Shown: positions 7,952 through 15,297 of the stretch, in pieces
How the letters are laid out: the number at the start of each line of letters is the position of its first letter
How positions within the stretch are numbered: position 1 is the stretch's first letter
Origin: Candidatus Delongbacteria bacterium
Lineage (GTDB): Bacteria; UBA4055
Length of the DNA stretch: 27,610 bases
Direction of reading: 5' to 3'
NCBI GenBank assembly: GCA_016937995.1
Contig: JAFGVM010000036.1
Span: 1 to 27,610 of the forward strand
Made by a program: the position numbers and the translations under genes
The notes under the pieces: model-generated
The model's input: the letters and a program-made list of their open reading frames with translations, nothing else
Databases searched by the model: none
What the model was told of the DNA's origin: nothing

Positions 7952-8959
7952 TTATCCCTTTTCTATAGCTCCGGATTCTTTAAGCCTCTTTAACAGTTCA
8001 TCTGGATTAACAGGTACGATACTGACATCCTCAACTACAAGTGATGCAGCATAATTTGCTATTGCACATGCCTGCTCAAAAGTAGCACCTGCACACATAA
8101 AAGCTGTAATTGTTGCAATAACAGTATCTCCGGCACCTGATACATTAGCTATTTTCAAAGCTTTTGCAGGTATGATCTTCATTTTTTCACCCTTTCTAAA
8201 GATCGCAACACCTCTTTCACTCAGTGTTATAACAACATACTTAAAGTCCAGTTTTTTTAACAGGTCGATACCTGCCTTTTCAATCTCAGTCTCACTTTTT
8301 ATTTTTCTTCCAAGGATCTCTTCAGCTTCGTGCAAATTAGGTTTAAATAAAGTTGCACCTTTAAAACTTAAAAGATTGGTCAATTTGGGATCAACAGTCA
8401 CTATGATATTATTTTCGTTACATAACTTGATGATCTTCTTGATTATCGCAGGTGTAAGCATACCTTTGTTATAATCCTGCAATATTACACCGTCAAGCTT
8501 TTTAATGTTCTTTTCAAAATTTTTAATGATCTTCTTCTCTGTTCTACTGTCGATCGAATTTTTATGCTCTTTATCAAATCTTATCACATGCTGGCTTGAT
8601 GCGAGAATTCTTGTTTTTACAGTAGTGGGTCTTGATGTATCAATTATAATGTTCTCAATGTTTATATTGTAATTCTTGAGATTTTCAACAAAGTTCGATC
8701 CGTTAATATCGTTACCGATTATACCATACAGACAAGTGTCAGCACCTAACGATCTTAAGTTCAACGCAACATTGGCTGCACCACCCGGTTTTATCTCTTC
8801 ATGAGAAATATCAATAACAGGAACTGGTGCTTCTGGTGAGATTCTATTTGTGTCCCCCCAATAATAAACATCTAGCATCACATCACCTATAACAGCGATC
8901 TTCTGTTTCTTAAGACCAGTAAATATCGTTTTTAGCTCTGAGCTTTTAACTTTTATCAT
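7952..8959 (-). CDS. rfaE1: D-glycero-beta-D-manno-heptose-7-phosphate kinase (RfaE1)
   Basis: 335-residue PfkB/ribokinase-family sugar kinase. Expected to phosphorylate heptose 7-phosphate at C1 to the 1,7-bisphosphate. Visible motifs: GDVMLDVYYWGDTNRISPEAPVP near the N-terminus (typical of RfaE1/HldE), the substrate-binding PGGAANVALNLRSLG, ILQDYNKG, VDPK, KPNLHEAEEI and the catalytic anion-hole NVSGAGDTVIA with the base Asp. With rfaE2 it gives two of the ADP-heptose steps; GmhA, GmhB and the epimerase are not in this window. It starts 12 bp after the HAD gene and has only a weak ribosome-binding site, consistent with translation from a shared mRNA. Confidence 0.94.
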   Translation of the reverse strand: MIKVKSSELKTIFTGLKKQKIAVIGDVMLDVYYWGDTNRISPEAPVPVIDISHEEIKPGGAANVALNLRSLGADTCLYGIIGNDINGSNFVENLKNYNINIENIIIDTSRPTTVKTRILASSQHVIRFDKEHKNSIDSRTEKKIIKNFEKNIKKLDGVILQDYNKGMLTPAIIKKIIKLCNENNIIVTVDPKLTNLLSFKGATLFKPNLHEAEEILGRKIKSETEIEKAGIDLLKKLDFKYVVITLSERGVAIFRKGEKMKIIPAKALKIANVSGAGDTVIATITAFMCAGATFEQACAIANYAASLVVEDVSIVPVNPDELLKRLKESGAIEKG

Positions 8960-8971
8960 TTTATTCTCAAA

Positions 8972-9595
8972 TTAATTTAATTTAGCATTTTTTACAGGGT
9001 TACCTTTTATTACATAATAATATTCGTCTGAGATCCCAAGCATAGGATGATCTCCCTTGGAATTACCAAAGGTAATTATCCTTGAAGAAGCATCATAGTA
9101 TTCAGACTCCCTGATCCTTTTTACTTTTTCTTCGTTGTTACAGTTCATTCCGGATAATTTTCCTGTTAATCTATCATCAGATTTTTCTGTCAAGGTACAT
9201 ATCAGACCATCGTAACCAAGTTCTTTAGCAAAGTAATTCATATAAATATCCGGTGATGCAGTTACAAGAACTATCTTGTATCCATCATCTCTGAATTTAT
9301 TTAACAGATCTAAAACTTTATGGTTGAATTTTACACTCTTTAAATATTTTTTGCTCTTTTTATTAATATAAGCTACTGAAACTCCCGAGTAGAATTTCTT
9401 ATAGCTGTATTCCTTCATTTCATTTCTGGTTTTCATTCCAAAAATGTATTTTATCAGGTTGAAAACCAATCCGGGAATATTTAGTAATATCTTGATACAG
9501 GATGAATAAAAGAACAAAGACCTTATGTAAGTATCCTTCTTTGTAACGGTACCGTCAAAATCGCTGAATATGATCTTTGTTTTTCCATCATTCAC
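8972..9595 (-). CDS. HAD-IB family phosphatase, candidate phosphatidylglycerophosphatase (PgpC-like)
   Basis: 207 residues with HAD motif I SDFDGT (Asp12 nucleophile, Asp14), motif II VTASPD, a motif III Lys, and motif IV GNSKGDHPML. The cap region (about 20-75) has a hydrophobic stretch, SCIKILLNIPGLVFNLIKYIFG, as in the membrane-associated PgpC/YfhB phosphatases and other HAD-IB enzymes. It starts with GTG (9593-9595), 5 bp after the stop of the CDP-alcohol phosphatidyltransferase. That order suggests it removes the phosphate from phosphatidylglycerophosphate made by its neighbour. Phosphoserine-phosphatase-like activity on another substrate cannot be excluded. No Shine-Dalgarno is seen, in line with coupling to the upstream gene. 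Confidence 0.82.
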   Translation of the reverse strand: MNDGKTKIIFSDFDGTVTKKDTYIRSLFFYSSCIKILLNIPGLVFNLIKYIFGMKTRNEMKEYSYKKFYSGVSVAYINKKSKKYLKSVKFNHKVLDLLNKFRDDGYKIVLVTASPDIYMNYFAKELGYDGLICTLTEKSDDRLTGKLSGMNCNNEEKVKRIRESEYYDASSRIITFGNSKGDHPMLGISDEYYYVIKGNPVKNAKLN

Positions 9596-9600
9596 AAGAA

Positions 9601-11148
9601 TTACTCGCTGATAAATACTTTTTTGCTTCTATTTCCATATGATATCAACTTTCCATCCATAATGCTTATCCCCTTCAGGTCAGAATCAGGAGCTAATATA
9701 ATTTCTTCAATCGCAGGTTGGATATCTCCATTATAGACAGCTTTACTCACGTTAACTTTGTATATCAGGTCTTTTGAAAGCTTATTGGCTAATATGTACA
9801 GTGTGTTATCTTTGCAATATAGATTTTTGATATAAAACTCACTCTTAATTTTAAAGCTTGTCTGATTTTTTAAGTTTTTACCCTTTTTTAGATCTTCTGT
9901 CTTACAGAAATATAAATATCCTGAAAAAATATAATCATTGATTACTATAAATTTTTCATTATTGAAATTTACTGTAGCCAGTGTACTTGATGATTCGAAA
10001 CCTGTATTATATTCATCTATAACTTCGGTTTTATTACTGTTTATCAGTGCGGTAAGGTCAAGTTTATACACTTTATTCAAGAGGTCATCAATAAGATAAA
10101 AATACTCTCCGTCAAATTCAATGTCTTTTACTTTTGTCAGGTATGACGGAAGATCAAATGATCTATAGAACTCGATCTTGTTCCCATCAATTTTATGGAC
10201 AAATAATTTTGATTGTTCGTTTGAAGTAGAGGCTACAAGTATAAAGTTATTTATAGTCACTATACCAGTATTTGTGAATTCACCTTTATGGTGAAGATCA
10301 TCGACTGCTTTCCAGTTCAATCTCTTAACATCACTTTCGATCTTATTTTTTATCAGGTCAAGAAAATATGGAGATATCAGGAACATCATAACTATTAATA
10401 AAGTGCTCGTTACCGTTTTATAAATACCCTTTACGCTGCCCAGACTGAATAAATAATCGACCAGAGAATAAAGTGTAACACCTATTACAAGGAATGAAAT
10501 TGAAAATGTTGTAAGGTAGTTTATGTGGAAATGAATATTATTCAAATTAAACAACATGGTCACAAGTATGATCATAAGTCCTATGATTATGCCGAGAAGT
10601 TTTCCTTTTATCCTGAAGATAAGTAACAAAGCTATATTAAGGATCAGACCAATGGCTGCAGATCTATATAGAAATGTATCAGATAAGGTTCCGCCATCCT
10701 GGATTACGTTTATCATTAGAGCGTACATCAGTAGGTACTGACCGCCAAACTGTACTGCTCCTTTTAGTTTGCCACTGAACCTTGCACTCATAACTGTTCC
10801 CGAGAAAGAAGCAAAGATCCTTACATAAGCCACAATTATATCTCTGAAAAAGAAAAATACCATGAACCATATCGGGAACAGACCATGATAAGCCAAAGCG
10901 AAAAAATAAAAGAATCTCGAGATCGAGTCTGACAGGGGATCAAGTATCTTTCCAAGATCGGTTACAAGCTTATCTCTCCTCGCAACGTAACCATCGATTA
11001 TATCCGACACTTCTGAAAGGCTCATGATAACATATGCTATGACCAATAATTTTATATTTCCACTGAAGATCAGTAGCACGCCTATTATTGTCAGTATCAC
11101 TCTTGAAATTGTTATAATGTTCACTTTATTGATGTATTTTCTATCCAT
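9601..11148 (-). CDS. CDP-alcohol phosphatidyltransferase (PgsA-like) with a large C-terminal extension
   Basis: 515 residues, against about 180-200 for a plain PgsA. The N-terminal membrane domain (1-180) holds the full signature D-x2-DG-x2-AR-x8-G-x3-D-x3-D: Asp49, Asp52, Gly53, Ala56-Arg57, Gly66, Asp70 and Asp74. It should transfer a phosphatidyl group from CDP-diacylglycerol to an alcohol, most likely glycerol 3-phosphate. Further membrane segments follow (about 185-205, 212-235, 247-267). Residues about 280-515 form a soluble, beta-rich region with repeated units such as VKDIEFDGEYFYLIDDLLNK and IKNLYCKDNTLYILANKL, like a small beta-propeller, probably on one face of the membrane. The extension is unusual for this family. 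The HAD gene 5 bp downstream is a likely partner. Confidence 0.85.
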   Translation of the reverse strand: MDRKYINKVNIITISRVILTIIGVLLIFSGNIKLLVIAYVIMSLSEVSDIIDGYVARRDKLVTDLGKILDPLSDSISRFFYFFALAYHGLFPIWFMVFFFFRDIIVAYVRIFASFSGTVMSARFSGKLKGAVQFGGQYLLMYALMINVIQDGGTLSDTFLYRSAAIGLILNIALLLIFRIKGKLLGIIIGLMIILVTMLFNLNNIHFHINYLTTFSISFLVIGVTLYSLVDYLFSLGSVKGIYKTVTSTLLIVMMFLISPYFLDLIKNKIESDVKRLNWKAVDDLHHKGEFTNTGIVTINNFILVASTSNEQSKLFVHKIDGNKIEFYRSFDLPSYLTKVKDIEFDGEYFYLIDDLLNKVYKLDLTALINSNKTEVIDEYNTGFESSSTLATVNFNNEKFIVINDYIFSGYLYFCKTEDLKKGKNLKNQTSFKIKSEFYIKNLYCKDNTLYILANKLSKDLIYKVNVSKAVYNGDIQPAIEEIILAPDSDLKGISIMDGKLISYGNRSKKVFISE

Positions 11149-11229
11149 TTTATCCGCTATGTTTATTTTTTATTATATTTAATTATGAAGATACACATTC
11201 GGGATGTTAAAGTCACTAATAAAAATTTC

Positions 11230-12369
11230 TCAGTTGGCTACATATTCAACAAGTTCTTCCTCAATGCTGTCCCAGGAATATTTTCTGCCCAAGTTAATAC
11301 AATTTTCTTTCATATCCCTCAATAATCCGGGATCATTCAGCATTATATTCAGAGTCTCATAAATCATTTTTTGATCGGAAGGATCAATTACTTTTCCAAC
11401 AATATTGTCTTTTACCACTTTACTCATTTCAGGAAAATTTGAAGCTAGTTGAGGTATACCTGCCTGAATATACTCGAACATTTTATTTGGTGTTGACCAG
11501 AAGAAACTTTTACCGCTGTTCTTTATCAGACAAAGACCAATGTCAGCACACACAGTATAGTTTATCAGTTCGTTGTGAGGTACTTCGTTCAAAAAAAATA
11601 TCCTTTCGAACAAATTGAGCTCTTTAGATAATTCTTTCAGCTTTTCTTTTTCTATACCTTCCCCAATTAAGACCAGAACAGCATTCTTGTCAACATTAAC
11701 AAATGCTCTCAATACATCATCAAGACCGTTATTGAAAAGAATATGCCCCTGATAAAGCACTATCTTCTTTTTATTATCTATGTTCAGGATCTCATGCAAC
11801 AAATTCTTTGAAGAGGGAATTTCTTTTATCATTGGCAGGTTTGTAAATACTTTAATATCTTTAAGACCATATATTTTTTTCAGTTCTTCAGCGATCGGAT
11901 TAGATACAGTGATCACTTTATCTGCACGTTTTATAAAAAAATTCTCATACCTGATCCAAAAATTTTTAACGAACGGCCTGTTCTCGATATGACTGTTACC
12001 ATGCCAGAATTCATGAGCATCATAAACGAACGGGATTCCTTTGAAAATTGCAGCGACATACACAGGCAATAAAGGAAAAATATCATGTGAATATATCACA
12101 TCAGCTTTAGTTACAAGTAACTTAAAAAATAATTTGATCCAATAGATGATCATGTTTACCGGGAAAGAGAATGATCTGTAGATCTTTATCCTTCTTACTT
12201 TAATGCCTTCCCATGCCGAAAGTTCTTTATCATTGTCAAATTTGATACCGATGACCTTTGATCTATGCCCGGATTTAAGAAAACTGTTCGCAACTTTGTA
12301 TCCTCTGTACTCAGTGTACAAATGATCATAAACTGCAAAAACTATATTTTTTTTCTTAGATTTCTTCAT
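11230..12369 (-). CDS. Glycosyltransferase family 4-like (GT-B fold)
   Basis: 379 residues in two Rossmann-like halves. The N-terminal acceptor half has VIYSHDIFPLLPVYVAAIFKG, then FVYDAHEFWHG. The C-terminal donor half has IVLYQGHILFNNGLDDVLRAF, VLVLIGEGIEKEKL, the HNELINYTVCADIGLCLIKN loop, and the nucleotide-sugar binding TPNKMFEYIQAGIPQLASNFPE with its E-x7-E-like Glu residues. It should transfer a sugar from a nucleotide-sugar donor to an envelope glycan or lipid; neighbours for heptose activation suggest LPS or capsule. The N-terminus MKKSKKKN is basic, suggesting peripheral membrane contact. A GTAG-footed hairpin lies just before the start, where no Shine-Dalgarno is seen. Confidence 0.88.
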   Translation of the reverse strand: MKKSKKKNIVFAVYDHLYTEYRGYKVANSFLKSGHRSKVIGIKFDNDKELSAWEGIKVRRIKIYRSFSFPVNMIIYWIKLFFKLLVTKADVIYSHDIFPLLPVYVAAIFKGIPFVYDAHEFWHGNSHIENRPFVKNFWIRYENFFIKRADKVITVSNPIAEELKKIYGLKDIKVFTNLPMIKEIPSSKNLLHEILNIDNKKKIVLYQGHILFNNGLDDVLRAFVNVDKNAVLVLIGEGIEKEKLKELSKELNLFERIFFLNEVPHNELINYTVCADIGLCLIKNSGKSFFWSTPNKMFEYIQAGIPQLASNFPEMSKVVKDNIVGKVIDPSDQKMIYETLNIMLNDPGLLRDMKENCINLGRKYSWDSIEEELVEYVAN

Positions 12370-12384
12370 CTTTTGTTTTGTTGT

Positions 12385-12413
12385 GTAGACACGTAGCAGT
12401 GCTGCGCCTTTAC
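12385..12413. repeat. GTAG-footed imperfect hairpin (REP-like)
   Basis: An imperfect inverted repeat runs from GTAGA (12385-12389) to TTTAC (12409-12413), with an inner stem around CGTAGCAG / TGCTGCG. It covers the stop codon of the upstream minus-strand gene (12410-12412) and most of the 40-bp gap to the glycosyltransferase start. It has the same GTAG foot as the other hairpins in the window. It looks like a degenerate member of the family. Confidence 0.6.
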
Positions 12414-13147
12414 TTCAACACATCCTTGTTCAATCTGTAAAACCCATCGAAATTCTCAGGTTTCAACCAATAGTATTTCAACTGATCGTAGTTTGTTATG
12501 ACCACAGCATTTTTACTGTCAGAAGCGTATATCAATTTAAAATCTTTTTCAGATATTTTATCAATGACCATTGCAAGCATTCCATTTTTCAACTTCACAA
12601 GATCACCATTTCTAAGCATAGAACTTTTAACTCTATAGATATTTTTTCTGATCTCATCCATTTGCATATAACCTTTAAAACTCCGTCCGGATTTTTCTGC
12701 TGCGTGTTGATACATCTTACAGATCAAATGTGAATTATCTGTAGCTTTGTCTTTATCCGGGTCCTTACCTTCTCTGAGAGGCAGACCTTCATACTTTTTT
12801 GCAAGTTTATTTATCTGAGACCCGAAATCAGAATTATCACTGATCAATGTATCTTCGGAGTCTGGAGAAATACTTTCTGAGATCTCATCTTCAAACTGCA
12901 TATTCATATCATCCTCTTCGCTTGAAATGATTTCTTCCTCCTTTTGAACAGTCTCAGGTTTATCAACAACTTCCTTGACCTTGTCTTTAATATTGTCTAC
13001 TGATCTATCAAAAAAAGATTTGTCTCTAAAAAAGAAATAATATCCGCCGTATATCAGTGCACCAACTATCAGTAGCGAGAACACAGAGTCCATGAATGAA
13101 CTGCTTGTTGCTTTTTTATTTTTTTTTCCTGTTTTTTTCTTTGCCAT
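12410..13147 (-). CDS. Membrane-anchored NlpC/P60-like protein lacking catalytic residues
   Basis: 245 residues. A Lys-rich cytoplasmic tail (MAKKKTGKKNKK) precedes one membrane helix (about 20-40), then a charged linker (41-105) rich in Glu/Asp/Ser. A C-terminal domain (about 110-245) follows the outline of NlpC/P60 peptidoglycan hydrolases: LAKKYEGLPLREG in place of the usual A-x-x-Y-x-G-x-P-Y-x-x-G, then DNSHLICKMYQHA in place of DCSGLVxxVY, then RNGDLVKLKNG in place of RPGDLVFF. The catalytic Cys position is Asn138, and the region that should supply the catalytic His reads AMVIDK. I therefore expect a binding or structural protein, not a hydrolase. The ATG at 13147 is chosen because AAGGAA (13153-13158) lies 5 bp upstream; a longer frame would overlap the DUF445 gene. 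Confidence 0.68.
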   Translation of the reverse strand: MAKKKTGKKNKKATSSSFMDSVFSLLIVGALIYGGYYFFFRDKSFFDRSVDNIKDKVKEVVDKPETVQKEEEIISSEEDDMNMQFEDEISESISPDSEDTLISDNSDFGSQINKLAKKYEGLPLREGKDPDKDKATDNSHLICKMYQHAAEKSGRSFKGYMQMDEIRKNIYRVKSSMLRNGDLVKLKNGMLAMVIDKISEKDFKLIYASDSKNAVVITNYDQLKYYWLKPENFDGFYRLNKDVLK

Positions 13148-13197
13148 TTTTGTTCCTTGATTTTTTACTTTTTGAAGGTTTATTAGAGTGAGACAGA

Positions 13198-13770
13198 CTA
13201 AATTACGAATATCAGCAGTTGTACACAACCGATCACAAATCCCAGGACCCCGCCAAAATATGTAACATAAGCGAGTTCTTTTCTGGTAACGCTGATGATT
13301 ATTTCCTCTAATCTTTCAAGCGAGAATTCCTTAACTTTCCTGGTCACAGTATCTTTTACATCCATTTCATCGAGTATAGAAGGCAGTTCAGTATCTATCA
13401 TACCAATAACCTTTTCAGATATCATCTGCTTAATATCATCAGTAATGAAAGAGGATAATATTCCGAACTGACCGTACATTGAATCCAGTGCTTTGTATAT
13501 CTTATTTTTAACCTCATCTTTTTTGAAAAGATCATGAAGTGAATCAGCGGTAACCAGATGCTCTCCAACAGTTTCACCGATCTTCTCAGCCAGTCTGTGA
13601 TGCTCTTTTGGTATAACTCCGGGTGTGAACGGAAGAGTCATTCCAAGAAATTTTATCGGTTTAAATGGTCTGAATAACATTTTAATTGCCAGATAATTTG
13701 TAAATAAACCGATTATAGCTCCAATTACAGGTATCATTATATACTTAATTGTTTGTGAATCCATTGACAC
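13198..13770 (-). CDS. DUF445 family membrane protein
   Basis: 190 residues. An N-terminal membrane segment (about 9-28) leads into the DUF445 hallmark GLFTNYLAIKMLFRPFKPIKFLG, then LPFTPGVIPKEHHRLAEKIGETVGEHL. A helical soluble middle and a C-terminal membrane helix (GGVLGFVIGCVQLLIFVI) follow. It is shorter than YheB-type members (about 370 residues) but both membrane ends are present, so I read it as intact. The GTG start at 13770 shares one base with the TAG of the upstream methyltransferase and has GGAG 5 bp before it; an ATG two codons later has poorer spacing. The molecular function of DUF445 is not established; it is an envelope protein by location. Confidence 0.85.
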   Translation of the reverse strand: MSMDSQTIKYIMIPVIGAIIGLFTNYLAIKMLFRPFKPIKFLGMTLPFTPGVIPKEHHRLAEKIGETVGEHLVTADSLHDLFKKDEVKNKIYKALDSMYGQFGILSSFITDDIKQMISEKVIGMIDTELPSILDEMDVKDTVTRKVKEFSLERLEEIIISVTRKELAYVTYFGGVLGFVIGCVQLLIFVI

Positions 13771-14507
13771 TATATCTCCTTTATTTTCACTGCCACAGCC
13801 TGATATCTGTCCAGTTTTGTATCTTTAACTGCCTTTTTCTTAAGGAATGGAAGTAGTTTTACAAGCTTAAAGCCGTTTAGTTTCAACAATTCTTTAATTT
13901 CATCAGATGTATACCCTCTTTCATAATGTGTTTCATTGAAAGAAGCATACTTACCTTCCTCTTCTTTGATAAAGAACTTCATTTTACACTCTAAAATTAA
14001 CGTATCGTAATTAAATTTGGAATCGTAAGAAATAAAGAACTGATCTGTTTCTTCAATTCTTACTCCTTCCCATTCATTTATCAAACCGAATACTGTGTTA
14101 AAATCAAAAATAAAGATCCCATCGGCATTCATAACCTTGTTAGTTGCTGCAAAACATCTTGAAAGTTTATTTTTGTCTGTGATATAATTGATCGTATCAA
14201 AGCATGAAATAACATTATCGAACTTTCTTTTTAGTTTAAAGTTGGTCATATCCGCCTGAAAAAAATCCACCCCGGGGTGTTTATACTTTGAAATATTTAT
14301 CATCTCCTCAGAATTATCTAGTCCTGCTACCTCATAACCCAGTTGCCTGAAGTATATTAGCTCTTCAGAAGTACCGCATCCCAGATCTAGGATGTTTGTT
14401 CTCTCTCCGCCTGCATTTATTATCAGATCATCCAGATAATCGACCAGATCATTATAATCAAAAGGTTCCATTATCATATCGTAGTATTGCGCTATTTTAT
14501 TAAACAT
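13770..14507 (-). CDS. Class I SAM-dependent methyltransferase, substrate unknown
   Basis: 245 residues of a Rossmann-fold methyltransferase. Motif I is ILDLGCGTSEE (about 39-49), with the acidic ribose-binding Asp64 in VAGLDNSEEMI. Next come FFQADMTNFKL, and VISCFDTINYITDKN in the motif IV region. A beta-rich insert (about 135-190, EGVRIEETDQFFISYD and neighbours) precedes the C-terminal strands, as in the YjiC/UbiE-like small-molecule methyltransferases. It overlaps the neighbours on both sides by one base (start at 14507 and stop at 13770), a sign of tight coupling. The substrate cannot be told. Confidence 0.85.
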   Translation of the reverse strand: MFNKIAQYYDMIMEPFDYNDLVDYLDDLIINAGGERTNILDLGCGTSEELIYFRQLGYEVAGLDNSEEMINISKYKHPGVDFFQADMTNFKLKRKFDNVISCFDTINYITDKNKLSRCFAATNKVMNADGIFIFDFNTVFGLINEWEGVRIEETDQFFISYDSKFNYDTLILECKMKFFIKEEEGKYASFNETHYERGYTSDEIKELLKLNGFKLVKLLPFLKKKAVKDTKLDRYQAVAVKIKEI

Positions 14508-15295
14508 TATTGCTGCTCACCCAGTTTAGTTTTTATTATCGTTAAAAGATCTCGATGGATCTGTTCATTTCCAATGACGATACATCCATGATCAAAGTAC
14601 TTTTTTCCGCCATTGAAATCTGTGAATATACCTCCTGCCTCTTCCAATATGACCTTCCCTGCTGCGATATCCCACGGGGAAAGCCATCCCTCGTAAAATC
14701 CTTCAAATCTACCGCAAGCTGTATAAGCGAGATCTATAGCTGCACTGCCCATTCTTCTGATACCACTGCAATTACTTAAAACTTCAGCAAGACATTCAAA
14801 ATAAACTTTTATCTTCTCTGGTTTTCTGAACGGCATACCAGTGGCTATTATTGATCTGGAAATATTTTTTTCCTTTGATACTGTTATAGGACTGTTGTTC
14901 ATGAAGGACCCTTTACCCTTAACTGCGTGAAAAAGTTCATCCGTATACGGTTGATATATAACACCTACCTGAACATCATTCCTGTTGTAATATGCTATTG
15001 ATACCGCACTGTGTTTAAGACCGTGAATAAAATTAGTTGTGCCGTCAAGAGGATCTATGATCCACAGGTCGTTAACAGGTTCAAAATTCTGACCATCCTC
15101 CTCAGCCAAGAAATTATGAGCCGGATACTCTTTTGAAATTATCTCTTTTATCCTGTCCTGACATTTTATATCTACTTCAGTAACATAGTCAGACCTGGAT
15201 TTCTCATGAATGATCTCAGCTTTACTATGCAGGATTATTTTACCCGCTTCTCTTGCAGCTTCCTTAGCAATATTTAAAATTTGTGTATAATCCAT
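14507..15295 (-). CDS. Inositol monophosphatase family protein (SuhB/IMPase)
   Basis: 262 residues of the Li-sensitive, Mg-dependent FIG superfamily. The metal-binding motifs are present: LAEEDG (Glu65-Glu66, Asp67), WIIDPLDGTTNFIHG (Asp81, Asp84, Gly85, Thr86), and the C-terminal GWLSPWDIAAGKVILEEAGG. IRRMGSAAIDLAY is also typical. It should dephosphorylate inositol 1-phosphate or a related sugar or nucleotide phosphate (the family also includes CysQ and fructose-1,6-bisphosphatases). I chose ATG 15295, two bases after the upstream TAG; a longer frame from a TTG at 15310 would overlap that gene. The Shine-Dalgarno is weak. Whether it supplies inositol for the phosphatidyltransferase nearby is open. 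Confidence 0.9.
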   Translation of the reverse strand: MDYTQILNIAKEAAREAGKIILHSKAEIIHEKSRSDYVTEVDIKCQDRIKEIISKEYPAHNFLAEEDGQNFEPVNDLWIIDPLDGTTNFIHGLKHSAVSIAYYNRNDVQVGVIYQPYTDELFHAVKGKGSFMNNSPITVSKEKNISRSIIATGMPFRKPEKIKVYFECLAEVLSNCSGIRRMGSAAIDLAYTACGRFEGFYEGWLSPWDIAAGKVILEEAGGIFTDFNGGKKYFDHGCIVIGNEQIHRDLLTIIKTKLGEQQ

Positions 15296-15297
15296 TA

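Noticed and set aside
10679-10870. Minus-strand frame inside the phosphatidyltransferase gene
   Set aside because: It overlaps conserved membrane-domain codons in another frame, and its Cys/Trp-rich composition is unlike its neighbours.
13148-13228. N-terminal extension of the NlpC/P60-like protein from an upstream start
   Set aside because: It would overlap the DUF445 gene and lacks a ribosome-binding site, while ATG 13147 has AAGGAA 5 bp upstream.
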